DNA of 64,000 nucleotides from Butyrivibrio sp. X503 (GTDB taxonomy: Bacteria; Bacillota; Clostridia; Lachnospirales; Lachnospiraceae): contig NZ_RAIQ01000001.1 in assembly GCF_003625475.1 (NCBI RefSeq), positions 248,001-312,000 of the forward strand, written 5' to 3'. Below are positions 44,351 through 52,078 of the stretch, one piece after another. The position numbers and the translations under genes were made by a program. Under the pieces are notes generated by a model. The model saw nothing but the letters and a program-made list of their open reading frames with translations, had not been told where the DNA came from and ran no database searches. How positions within the stretch are numbered: position 1 is the first letter of the stretch; each line of letters opens with the position of its first letter.

Positions 44351-47155
44351 ATGCTTAGAAATACAACGGTAAAAAATGGGGAAATAAAGGGTCTTCCGGG
44401 CACAGACCCAAGGATCACGGTCTACAAAGGAATACCTTATGCACAGCCGCCTGTAGGCGAGAACAGATTCAGAGCACCACAGCCTGCAAAGAACTGGGAC
44501 GGTGTGTTTGAAGCCTACGAGTTTGCACCGATATCATATCAGGACAGGCCCGGAGTCGGCGATGACATCACATCACGCGAGTGGTTCGTCGATCCCGATG
44601 TTCCCATGAGCGAAGACAGCTTATACCTCAATATCTGGACACCAGCCAAAAGAGCCGATGAAAAGCTTCCTGTACTTGTGTGGATCCACGGCGGAGCATT
44701 TCAGTGGGGCTATTCATCCGAGATGGAATTTGACGGCGAGCAACTTGCAAGCAGAGGTATCGTTGTCGTTACGATTTCATACCGACTTGCTGTTTTCGGA
44801 TTCCTTTCTCATCCCGAGATAACAGCGGATTCACCCGATGCTCCCACCAACTTTGGTCTCCTCGATCAGAGACTGGCGATCAACTGGGTTCATGATAATA
44901 TAGCGGCATTCGGAGGAGACCCCGAAGCGATCACAATCGCAGGACAGTCAGCAGGTGGCGGAAGCGTGCTCAATCAACTTGCCTGCACAGGAGATAATTC
45001 TTTTATAAAAAGAGCCGCGATCTTTAGCGGAGTTATCGAGCTTCCTGATAAAGATGCAGATATCTTCTCTCCTCTTTCTCTTTCCGAAGCAGAAAAAAAG
45101 GGCGAAGACTTCTTTAAATTCGCAGGAATAGCTGGACTTGAAGAAGCAAAGAAGCTTTCCGCAAAAGATCTTTTGTCTAAATATAATGAATATGTCACAT
45201 CCGAAAACGGAGATAATCTACTGGGAATCGGAAGATGCTTCCCCGTAAAAGACGACAAGTTCGTTACGGGCAATCCCACTCAGGCTCTTAAAGAAGGAAA
45301 GATCCTTAACGTTCCCATTCTTCTCGGAAATACTTCGGATGAATTTATCATAGGCGGCGTCAACACGGTTGAGCATTCGATAAAGAATGTGATCGCCGGC
45401 GCTCAGAAGCAAGGCAGCAAGCAGGATTTCTACTACTATCGCTTCGATCCCGATATTCCTTCGGACGGAGATAAAAAAGAGCCCTATCCCGGAACCTTCC
45501 ATTCATGCGACCTGTGGTTCTTCTTTAACTCGATCACAAAATGCCGCCGCTTCTACAAGGGAAGACACTACGATCTTGCAAAGCAGATGTGCGACTACTT
45601 CGCAAACTTTGTAAAGACAGGAAATCCCAACGGTAAGGGCTGCGACAACGAGCTTCTTTCCACATGGGAACCATATACACTCGATAATAAAGCTGAAATG
45701 GAGTTTCTTGGAAACGGCGCTACTCCTCATATTGAAGGCGGCATCAGACAAAACTCAAGAAAGCAGGCAGTAAATCCTTATCTTCCTTCTTGGGAGTATA
45801 TTCCCGACGGTGAGCCTTACGTATTCGGCGACAGGATCTACATCTACGGTTCGCACGATATTTACGGCGGAGAGACATTCTGCCTCGGCGACTACGTGTG
45901 CTGGTCTGCTCCCGTTAATGATCTCGGCAATTGGAAATACGAGGGCGTCATATACGAAAAGACAAGCGACCCTCTTAATAAAGACGGACACATGTGCCTG
46001 TACGCTCCCGATGTAACAGTAGGTCCCGACGGCAGATATTATCTTTACTATGTACTTGATAAAGTATCCGTTGTTTCCGTTGCGGTCAGTGACACTCCCG
46101 CAGGTCACTATGAATTCTACGGCTACGTTCACTACGAAGACGGAACCAAGCTCGGCGACAAAGAAACAGATGAGCCTCAGTTTGATCCCGGCGTATTAAC
46201 GGAAAACGGCCTTACATATCTTTTCACGGGCTTCTGCAATCAGGGCGACAAATCAAGACACGGCGCCATGCTCACTGTCCTTGATAAGGACATGCTGACC
46301 GTAGTTAAGCCTCCCGTATTTGTTGCGCCCGGCAACTGCTATAGTGAGGGAACTCCATATGAAGGTCACGCTTTCTTCGAAGCTCCTTCGATCAGGAAGA
46401 TAAAAGATACTTATTATTTCATCTACTCTTCCGAAGTAATGCACGAGCTTTGTTATGCTACTTCGAAATCTCCCGAAGGACCTTTTTCCTACGGCGGAGT
46501 TATTGTAAGTAACTGCGACATGCATATCGGAACTTATAAAGAGGCCGAGCTTCCGAGTGCTTACGGTGCCAACAATCACGGAAGCATTGAGAATATCGGT
46601 GACGATTGGTACATCTTCTATCACAGACATACCAACGGAACATGGTTTAGCAGACAGGGCTGCGCCGAGAAGCTTGAGATAAAAACAGACGGATCAATCC
46701 CTCAGGTTGAGATCACATCCTGCGGACTTAACGGCGGACCACTCTCCGATATCGGCGAGTATCCCGCATACCTTGCCTGCAACATCTTTACCAAGGATCA
46801 CAAAATGTATGTCGAGTCTTCATGCCCCCGCGTTGTTCAGGAAGGCGGCGATGACTACTGCGCTCCCGGACATATCAAGGATATTGTTGATACAACAACG
46901 ATCGGCTTTAAGTACTTTGACCTTAAAGATGTAACGGGACTTCGTATAAAGACCAGAGGCTATATAAACGGCGATTTCAAGATTAAGACGTCACTCGACG
47001 GAGAAACTCTCGGAAAGATTTCTGTCAGCAACGCCAACATCTGGACCGCCGGCGAATGCCGCTTTTCCGGTAAACTGAGCGGAACCCACGCCCTCTACCT
47101 CGTATTTTCCGGTGACGGAACCGGTAGCCTTAAATCAATTGAATTTTTGCACTGA
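44351..47155 (+). CDS. Carboxylesterase type B-GH43 glycosidase fusion enzyme
   Basis: A 934-residue two-enzyme protein. Residues 1-455 are a type-B carboxylesterase: the oxyanion region VWIHGGAFQWG (110-120), the nucleophile in GQSAGGGS (Ser200), an acid in the mid region and a His in PGTFHSCDLWF. Residues about 475-780 are a glycoside hydrolase family 43 domain (NPYLPSWEY, GSHDIYGG, YAPDV, HAFFEAPSIRK with the probable acid Glu, NNHGS). The last 150 residues are a beta-sandwich of CBM6-like type. There is no signal peptide, so it acts in the cytoplasm on imported oligosaccharides, probably removing acyl groups and arabinose or xylose from xylan fragments. A strong AAAGGAGAAGG precedes the ATG. 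Confidence 0.87.
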   Translation: MLRNTTVKNGEIKGLPGTDPRITVYKGIPYAQPPVGENRFRAPQPAKNWDGVFEAYEFAPISYQDRPGVGDDITSREWFVDPDVPMSEDSLYLNIWTPAKRADEKLPVLVWIHGGAFQWGYSSEMEFDGEQLASRGIVVVTISYRLAVFGFLSHPEITADSPDAPTNFGLLDQRLAINWVHDNIAAFGGDPEAITIAGQSAGGGSVLNQLACTGDNSFIKRAAIFSGVIELPDKDADIFSPLSLSEAEKKGEDFFKFAGIAGLEEAKKLSAKDLLSKYNEYVTSENGDNLLGIGRCFPVKDDKFVTGNPTQALKEGKILNVPILLGNTSDEFIIGGVNTVEHSIKNVIAGAQKQGSKQDFYYYRFDPDIPSDGDKKEPYPGTFHSCDLWFFFNSITKCRRFYKGRHYDLAKQMCDYFANFVKTGNPNGKGCDNELLSTWEPYTLDNKAEMEFLGNGATPHIEGGIRQNSRKQAVNPYLPSWEYIPDGEPYVFGDRIYIYGSHDIYGGETFCLGDYVCWSAPVNDLGNWKYEGVIYEKTSDPLNKDGHMCLYAPDVTVGPDGRYYLYYVLDKVSVVSVAVSDTPAGHYEFYGYVHYEDGTKLGDKETDEPQFDPGVLTENGLTYLFTGFCNQGDKSRHGAMLTVLDKDMLTVVKPPVFVAPGNCYSEGTPYEGHAFFEAPSIRKIKDTYYFIYSSEVMHELCYATSKSPEGPFSYGGVIVSNCDMHIGTYKEAELPSAYGANNHGSIENIGDDWYIFYHRHTNGTWFSRQGCAEKLEIKTDGSIPQVEITSCGLNGGPLSDIGEYPAYLACNIFTKDHKMYVESSCPRVVQEGGDDYCAPGHIKDIVDTTTIGFKYFDLKDVTGLRIKTRGYINGDFKIKTSLDGETLGKISVSNANIWTAGECRFSGKLSGTHALYLVFSGDGTGSLKSIEFLH

Positions 47156-47157
47156 TT

Positions 47158-47329
47158 AAGCTATTCATTCAGAAATGTTTGTTTTCGTCTGCGGTGCGAT
47201 TTTCTAAAACTCAAAAATCAGCAAATGCCTCATTTCGACGTTGCTCAGGGAAATCGGCATTTGCTGATTTATTTGTTTTGAAAATCGTCATCCTCGTACA
47301 AGAACTGCACATTTCTAAATGAATAGCTT
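47158..47329. repeat. MITE-like imperfect inverted-repeat element
   Basis: Outer arms of 21 bp (47158-47178 and 47309-47329) match in 20 positions. Inside them a second pair (about 47197-47229 and 47256-47287) matches over most of 33 bp, including a perfect 13-bp block (ATCAGCAAATGCC). The centre is 26 nt. The whole 172 bp can fold into one long hairpin. No transposase is encoded. It fills the gap between the esterase-GH43 gene and the nuclease gene, and its right edge coincides with the nuclease stop codon. It may also stop transcription from both sides. Confidence 0.7.
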
Positions 47330-47805
47330 CATAACTTGGATGCATGTAACTGTTTTAAATCTTGCAGATAATCTCCATCCCACAGTTTTACCCCTAATGC
47401 AGTTGCTTCTTCTATAGCTTGCCTTGTGTAAGTACTATTTGTCATCACAATTGCAATATCACATTTATAGAAAGCCCTTCCTGTAAAAACTTCTTGGACC
47501 GCATTATTCCCAACTGGAACTGAATAGTATTTACATTGAATGTCATATTTTATATTATCCTTCTCTGCTATAATATCGACTCCGTGATCTCCAATCACGG
47601 GCGTTAGACTAACATTTTTATATCCATTTAACTCAAGTAGAGACACACAATATAATTCAAATTCTTCACCGTCACTTATATTAGCAAATGTTCTTCCACG
47701 ATCTGCTACGCCAGTTATATTTTTTAATCCTTGTCCATGATAATTATGAATCAAATATACCCCAAAGTATTCTGCCACCCCTATTTTTAACAAAATATGA
47801 TTCAA
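47329..47805 (-). CDS. Mrr-like restriction endonuclease domain protein, start uncertain
   Basis: A protein of about 158 residues, most of it an Mrr-cat PD-(D/E)xK nuclease: GDHGVDIIAEKD supplies the Asp, IQCKYYSVPVGNNAVQEVFTG the Q-C-K core, and VMTNSTYTRQAIEEA the final helix. Mrr enzymes cut modified DNA. No methylase or specificity gene is near, so it is an orphan. There is no ATG and no ribosome binding site; TTG at 47805 or GTG codons are the only starts. The frame stays open and protein-like to 47856, where a stop lies beside the 30-bp palindrome. It may be a 5'-truncated remnant. Confidence 0.65.
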   Translation of the reverse strand: MNHILLKIGVAEYFGVYLIHNYHGQGLKNITGVADRGRTFANISDGEEFELYCVSLLELNGYKNVSLTPVIGDHGVDIIAEKDNIKYDIQCKYYSVPVGNNAVQEVFTGRAFYKCDIAIVMTNSTYTRQAIEEATALGVKLWDGDYLQDLKQLHASKL

Positions 47806-47860
47806 ACTATCATATTTATTATCACTTCTACTTAGGAATTTTTCAAAAAACGGTGTCTAT

Positions 47861-47890
47861 ATAAGTAGAGGTATATATACCTCTACTTAT
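47861..47890. promoter_or_regulatory. 30-bp perfect palindrome
   Basis: ATAAGTAGAGGTATA followed by its exact reverse complement, with no loop bases, in the divergent gap between the nuclease and the secreted repeat protein. Such length without a mismatch is rare. It could be an operator, an element end or a cruciform/hairpin site. Confidence 0.6.
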
Positions 47891-47920
47891 TTACATTAAT
47901 CGGGTTATAACGGGGTAAAA

Positions 47921-49600
47921 ATGATGAAAAGAAGAATTGGAAGAATCACACTAAGTATGATAATGTCGGCGCTTATGGTACTGACAATGCCACTCACTGC
48001 TTTGGCTGGTGAATGGGACATCGCTGAAGGAGATATCGCAGTTAACAGAACAAGCGAAACAGAGCAGAACGTATCACAGGGTAGCCGAAGTGAGAATGAT
48101 ACCAATCCTACAATCACGGGTACATCAACAGAGCATACTGTTACAATACATGCTGAAACTGGCACAACTGCGACTGTAACGCTTGATAGCGTGGATATAA
48201 CATCAAGCTCTGGCAACGCTCCAATAAGTACACAAGGCGGGGGAAATGTAACAATTGAACTTGACGGAGACAGTAAGGTACAAGCAGACAATTTACACGC
48301 CGGTATAGAAAAAAATAATGACGGTGATCTTACCATAACAGATTCAAGCGGAAGCTCTGAGGCAGCCGGATCTATTGAGGCAAAAGGCGGCTCACACGGT
48401 GCAGGTATCGGCGGAGGATTTCGACGCGACGGATCTGATATAACTATAAATGGAAATGCCCAGGTAACTGCTTCCGGTGGGACAAGAGGTGCAGGTATAG
48501 GTGGCGGAGATAACGGCAATGGATCTGATATAACTATAGGCGGTCATGCCAGGGTAACTGCGTCCAGTGGTGATGAAGGTGCAGGTATAGGTGGCGGATT
48601 TCTAGGAGACGGGTCCAATATAACCATAAATGGAAATGCCAAGGTAACTGCTTCCGGTGGCTCACACGCCGCAGGTATAGGTGGCGGAGGTAACGGCAAT
48701 GGATCTGATATTACCATACAAGATAATAGCTCTGTTATATCTACTAGTTCGACGGGAGGTGCCGGTATTGGCAGTGGAATATTTGGAACGGCTACTAACA
48801 TTACAATCCGAGATAATGCTAATGTCCATGTTGCAAGTGGTTTTCTTACTGGTCCCTACGGAGATTTCTACGGAGCCGGCATAGGTAATGGTGCAGCTGT
48901 TGTTGCTAACGGAACCGAAGTTGTTGATGACACAAATCTCACCACAGGAAAAATAACCATCTATGATCCCGGTACTTCAATAGATGAGATTAAAGCCTAT
49001 ATTGAACAGGCACAGAGCCAAAGTGGCGGACAGCAAACTCCCGGTGGAAGCAGCCAGCAAGTTCCAAGTGGCAGTGGTCAGCAGAATCCTCCAAGTGCAC
49101 CTACAAGCACTAATATCGTAGTTGACAACACTGAAACCGCACCCCCGGAGGTCCCTTCCTCACACGGTGGAAGTTCACATTCATCCGATAATAACGGCGG
49201 ATCTGTAAACACAGCTACGCCTACTAACGAACATGCTATTTTCATTACAGCTCTGAACAATCAGATTGAAGGGTACTTAAAGCAGCTTAGCGAAGCCATT
49301 AAATCAGGAAATACCGAGAAAGCAAACGCCATGATCAAGGAAGGATTAAAGCTCAATCTCGGTAACTATGTGGGACTTAACAGAAGGACAATTACACTGC
49401 TTGAAGAGGTATCAAAAGCAGGCATAGCTACAACAATTGATTTTACATACAAGAACATAGACTACATAACTTTAATTCCTGCCAATGCGGAAATTGCTCC
49501 AACTTCTCTTTTAAACAAAGACGGTTACTGCGGAGCATTGAAACTTATGAAAGAATATGGCAGAATTGAAGAAAATTATTCCCCATCTGACATCGGATGA
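47921..49600 (+). CDS. Secreted Gly-rich repeat protein
   Basis: A 559-residue secreted protein. A signal peptide (basic start, hydrophobic core, cut after about residue 29, ALAG) is followed by a beta-rich region and five 30-residue repeats at about 157-306 with the pattern GAGIGGG-x5-GSDITINGNAxVTASG, which suggest a parallel beta-helix. A Ser/Gly/Gln/Pro-rich low-complexity linker runs from about 365 to 440. A soluble, mainly helical C-terminal domain of about 110 residues follows. No LPxTG or SLH anchor is seen. It may be an adhesin- or carbohydrate-binding-type surface protein. A terminator follows. Confidence 0.72.
   Translation: MMKRRIGRITLSMIMSALMVLTMPLTALAGEWDIAEGDIAVNRTSETEQNVSQGSRSENDTNPTITGTSTEHTVTIHAETGTTATVTLDSVDITSSSGNAPISTQGGGNVTIELDGDSKVQADNLHAGIEKNNDGDLTITDSSGSSEAAGSIEAKGGSHGAGIGGGFRRDGSDITINGNAQVTASGGTRGAGIGGGDNGNGSDITIGGHARVTASSGDEGAGIGGGFLGDGSNITINGNAKVTASGGSHAAGIGGGGNGNGSDITIQDNSSVISTSSTGGAGIGSGIFGTATNITIRDNANVHVASGFLTGPYGDFYGAGIGNGAAVVANGTEVVDDTNLTTGKITIYDPGTSIDEIKAYIEQAQSQSGGQQTPGGSSQQVPSGSGQQNPPSAPTSTNIVVDNTETAPPEVPSSHGGSSHSSDNNGGSVNTATPTNEHAIFITALNNQIEGYLKQLSEAIKSGNTEKANAMIKEGLKLNLGNYVGLNRRTITLLEEVSKAGIATTIDFTYKNIDYITLIPANAEIAPTSLLNKDGYCGALKLMKEYGRIEENYSPSDIG
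48389..48838 (+). repeat. Five tandem 90-bp coding repeats
   Basis: Five in-frame units of exactly 90 bp (30 residues) in the secreted repeat protein. Units 1-4 are very similar at DNA level (shared GCAGGTATAGGTGGCGGA and GGAAATGCC blocks); unit 5 is diverged. Copy number is likely to vary by recombination. Confidence 0.88.
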
Positions 49601-49629
49601 TCACTAACCCCCACCCCCACTGTGATCAT
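49598..49629. repeat. Inverted repeat around a C-rich tract at a gene end
   Basis: ATGATCAC and GTGATCAT flank a C-rich run (TAACCCCCACCCCCACT). The TGA stop of the secreted repeat protein lies in the left arm. Role unknown. Confidence 0.4.
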
Positions 49630-49640
49630 TCGACATAAAC

Positions 49641-49682
49641 AAGCCCACGCTGTGTTAATCCATAGCGTGGGCTTTATTTTTT
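49641..49682 (+). terminator. Terminator of the secreted repeat protein gene
   Basis: An 11-bp GC-rich stem (AAGCCCACGCT / AGCGTGGGCTT) with a 12-nt loop followed by TATTTTTT. Confidence 0.9.
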
Positions 49683-49686
49683 CTTT

Positions 49687-50289
49687 TTACATAACATGAA
49701 TAGTCTTTGCGCTCTTTTCAAAGCTTTCCGAACATTCATCGTCCTCGGCGCGCTGATAGGTTATGGTAAATGTTCTATACCTTGAGCGAATCATGTAAAC
49801 CGTCTGATATATCGGTTCCTCATCACCGACCTTGAAACTTGCTTCTATCTTGTAGCCGGGGAAACCGTCGATCTCGATGGTATCAAAATCCGAGACTTTA
49901 AATCCGACATCCGTTCCGTACTCTTTGTTGTAATTGGCAGAAAGAAGCTCTTCGTATTCCTTCTTGGTCAGCTCTCCGGAGTTGTCTATTATCTTTTCCT
50001 CAGCCTTTTTCTCGGCCTCTTCTCTCTCCCTGTTGGTCATGATCACGTCCATGCCGTTATAGTAAACGCTGTACTTGATCGAACCAGACTCCATGGGATA
50101 ACTTTTGTCTATAAAAAGATTCCTCTCACTGCTTGGCGTAAACTCGGAAGGAATTACAAAAGTGCACTGCTTGGCAATCTTGAGTTCTTCCTCAGCGTGC
50201 GCCGAAACAGCGTTCGCCTCGCTTAAGAACGCAGCCATAAATGTCACTGTTAAAATCGATATCAATAAACTTTTCTTTATTCTGAGCAT
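49687..50289 (-). CDS. Secreted protein of unknown function
   Basis: A 200-residue protein with a signal peptide (MLRIKKSLLIS, hydrophobic core, cleavage near AHAEE, about residue 33). The mature part is alpha/beta with a charged helix (REREEAEKKAEEK) and an end typical of PsbP/DUF-type small secreted domains (YRTFTITYQRAEDDECSESFEKSAKTIHV). Not assigned. The ATG at 50289 follows GGAGA. It starts 17 bp after the GT-C glycosyltransferase gene, probably in one transcript. Confidence 0.62.
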   Translation of the reverse strand: MLRIKKSLLISILTVTFMAAFLSEANAVSAHAEEELKIAKQCTFVIPSEFTPSSERNLFIDKSYPMESGSIKYSVYYNGMDVIMTNREREEAEKKAEEKIIDNSGELTKKEYEELLSANYNKEYGTDVGFKVSDFDTIEIDGFPGYKIEASFKVGDEEPIYQTVYMIRSRYRTFTITYQRAEDDECSESFEKSAKTIHVM

Positions 50290-50305
50290 ATTTTTCTCCG
50301 AATCA

Positions 50306-52078
50306 TCATTGTATTGCCAGTTCGAATACATCGAACCAATAGCGTTCCATCAGGTAACTTCCCTTATTCTCGTAGGTTATACCGTAGTCGTTTCTCCACT
50401 CTTCAAGCAGCACTTCTCTGCTGTTAAAGCTTCCGAGGAAAAGAACTTTTTTACCCGCTTCCAGATAATTGTATATGTCCGCGGAATCCTCGATAGAATA
50501 AAGGCCCGGAACATTCTCTTTTATCAGCGGTTCCGCTTCCGCCTTGTAAAGATAGATTGAATAAGGCGCGGGCGTATCACCCTTGTATGCACCGGCAATT
50601 CCGTTCTCATTAAGATAATAGGACAAAAGAGCCTGCACATGCTCAAAGTTACTGATGATAACCGTATCTTCATCAAGTCCGTCAAAAAATTCTGCGGTCT
50701 TGACCATATTTACTATACGATATTTTTCGTTACCAATGAAAGCCCTAAAATCAACAATTCCGACGACGAGCATGACTATTGCAAGTAATATCGCCGTAAT
50801 TGCAGTTATTTTCTCTTTTACGCCCTTAAAAGAAATTGAGGCGAATATATTTCCGATTGCTATCGAAACAGCGAGCCAAAAGGCTCCAAACGCAGGAACC
50901 ATATATCTGTTTACGAACACGGGTCTGATGATCACTGAAGCGAGTAATCCAACAAACACGAGCATCGGGAGCACCCAGAAAGCAACATATGAATAAGCAG
51001 CAGGTCCCTTTTTCACCTTAATAAGCTCAAGTACCACTGTCATAAATATGATTGCGATAAGTACCACAAGTATCACCGCACTTGCAGCAGCTATCTTGGG
51101 ATTTACAAAGTATCCGCTGAACATGTACTTTGCGCAGCTTCCGAGTGTGTGAAATCCTACGGGCTGAATCCAGTAGTTGTTGCTTACCGCATTAACCTGG
51201 GACAAAAGAGCCGACGCCCACGGAATATATGCCGCTATAACCAGATTCGCAGTGATCACAACGACCGCAAACGGACGGAAGTTAAATACACTTCGTTTAG
51301 CGCTGCTTGCGTCATCGGTCTTCGAATCCTCTTTAGAAGTTTTCCTACGCGCCTTCATACTCATCACAAACGCCTTCAGCATCCAAACAAAGATCATGAA
51401 GTAAATCGCGCCGATAGCTATCGCGGCATAGTAATGTGTATACGAAGCACAGACCGCGTAGAAAAACATTGCGGCGCCGTTTACGACATCCCACAATCTG
51501 CCAGTGTTTCCGACCTTGCCATCCTCTTTCGCAGGGGCAATCCCGCGCGCCATACTCCTTACCAGATTAAATCCGTGAAGTAGCGTAGCCGTAACGAAGA
51601 ATATCGCCCAGCTGTACATTCTGATCTCGGTTGTGTACTCGGGAAGTCCCGGCATGGTCACAACTGCAAAAGAAAACAGTCCTGCGGTCAGCCATCCGAA
51701 GTTTTTTCTTATATTGGTAATCGCATAGATAATAAGCAAGATAAACGGTATGATCGATACGATCTTGGCTACCGTCTCAACAGGCACGATACCGCCGCCT
51801 CCATAGTTTGTAAGACCTAAGCCCTTAAATAACAAAGTCACGAATCTTACGATCATATAATAAAGCGGAGGATGAACATCGCGCGCGGTATAAGCCACAA
51901 GCTCTTTTACCGAACAAGAAGAAAACTCCATGGAAAAAAGCTCGTCGTACCATATATCAATGGACCACGACAAGATAAATGACCTGACCAAAAAATATAT
52001 GGTCAGGCCAAAAAAAGCTATGCCTATAAATTTATCACGCTTCGTAGCTGTCGATAAGTTCAAGTGTATGCTCCTCAT
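50306..52078 (-). CDS. GT-C (GT39/ArnT-like) membrane glycosyltransferase
   Basis: A membrane protein of up to 590 residues with about 12 helices. The first outer loop carries WYDELFSMEF and DVHPPLYYMIVR; the acidic D-E and the H-P-P-L-Y-Y signature are those of GT39/GT83-type enzymes, which move a sugar from a polyprenyl phosphate carrier to a protein or lipid outside the membrane. A C-terminal outer domain of about 130 residues follows the last helix. The given ATG overlaps the thrS end by 44 bp; a TTG at 52063 with GAGGAG before it, or a later start, is also possible. The acceptor is unknown. Confidence 0.75.
   Translation of the reverse strand: MRSIHLNLSTATKRDKFIGIAFFGLTIYFLVRSFILSWSIDIWYDELFSMEFSSCSVKELVAYTARDVHPPLYYMIVRFVTLLFKGLGLTNYGGGGIVPVETVAKIVSIIPFILLIIYAITNIRKNFGWLTAGLFSFAVVTMPGLPEYTTEIRMYSWAIFFVTATLLHGFNLVRSMARGIAPAKEDGKVGNTGRLWDVVNGAAMFFYAVCASYTHYYAAIAIGAIYFMIFVWMLKAFVMSMKARRKTSKEDSKTDDASSAKRSVFNFRPFAVVVITANLVIAAYIPWASALLSQVNAVSNNYWIQPVGFHTLGSCAKYMFSGYFVNPKIAAASAVILVVLIAIIFMTVVLELIKVKKGPAAYSYVAFWVLPMLVFVGLLASVIIRPVFVNRYMVPAFGAFWLAVSIAIGNIFASISFKGVKEKITAITAILLAIVMLVVGIVDFRAFIGNEKYRIVNMVKTAEFFDGLDEDTVIISNFEHVQALLSYYLNENGIAGAYKGDTPAPYSIYLYKAEAEPLIKENVPGLYSIEDSADIYNYLEAGKKVLFLGSFNSREVLLEEWRNDYGITYENKGSYLMERYWFDVFELAIQ

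Noticed and set aside
47905..48519. A long antisense frame rich in Pro, Ser and Val
   Set aside because: It is the reverse of Gly/Thr-rich repeat codons of the secreted protein; low complexity and no ribosome binding site.
49604..49622. G-quadruplex at the end of the secreted repeat protein gene
   Set aside because: Only two G-tracts are present on the minus strand; four are needed for an intramolecular quadruplex.
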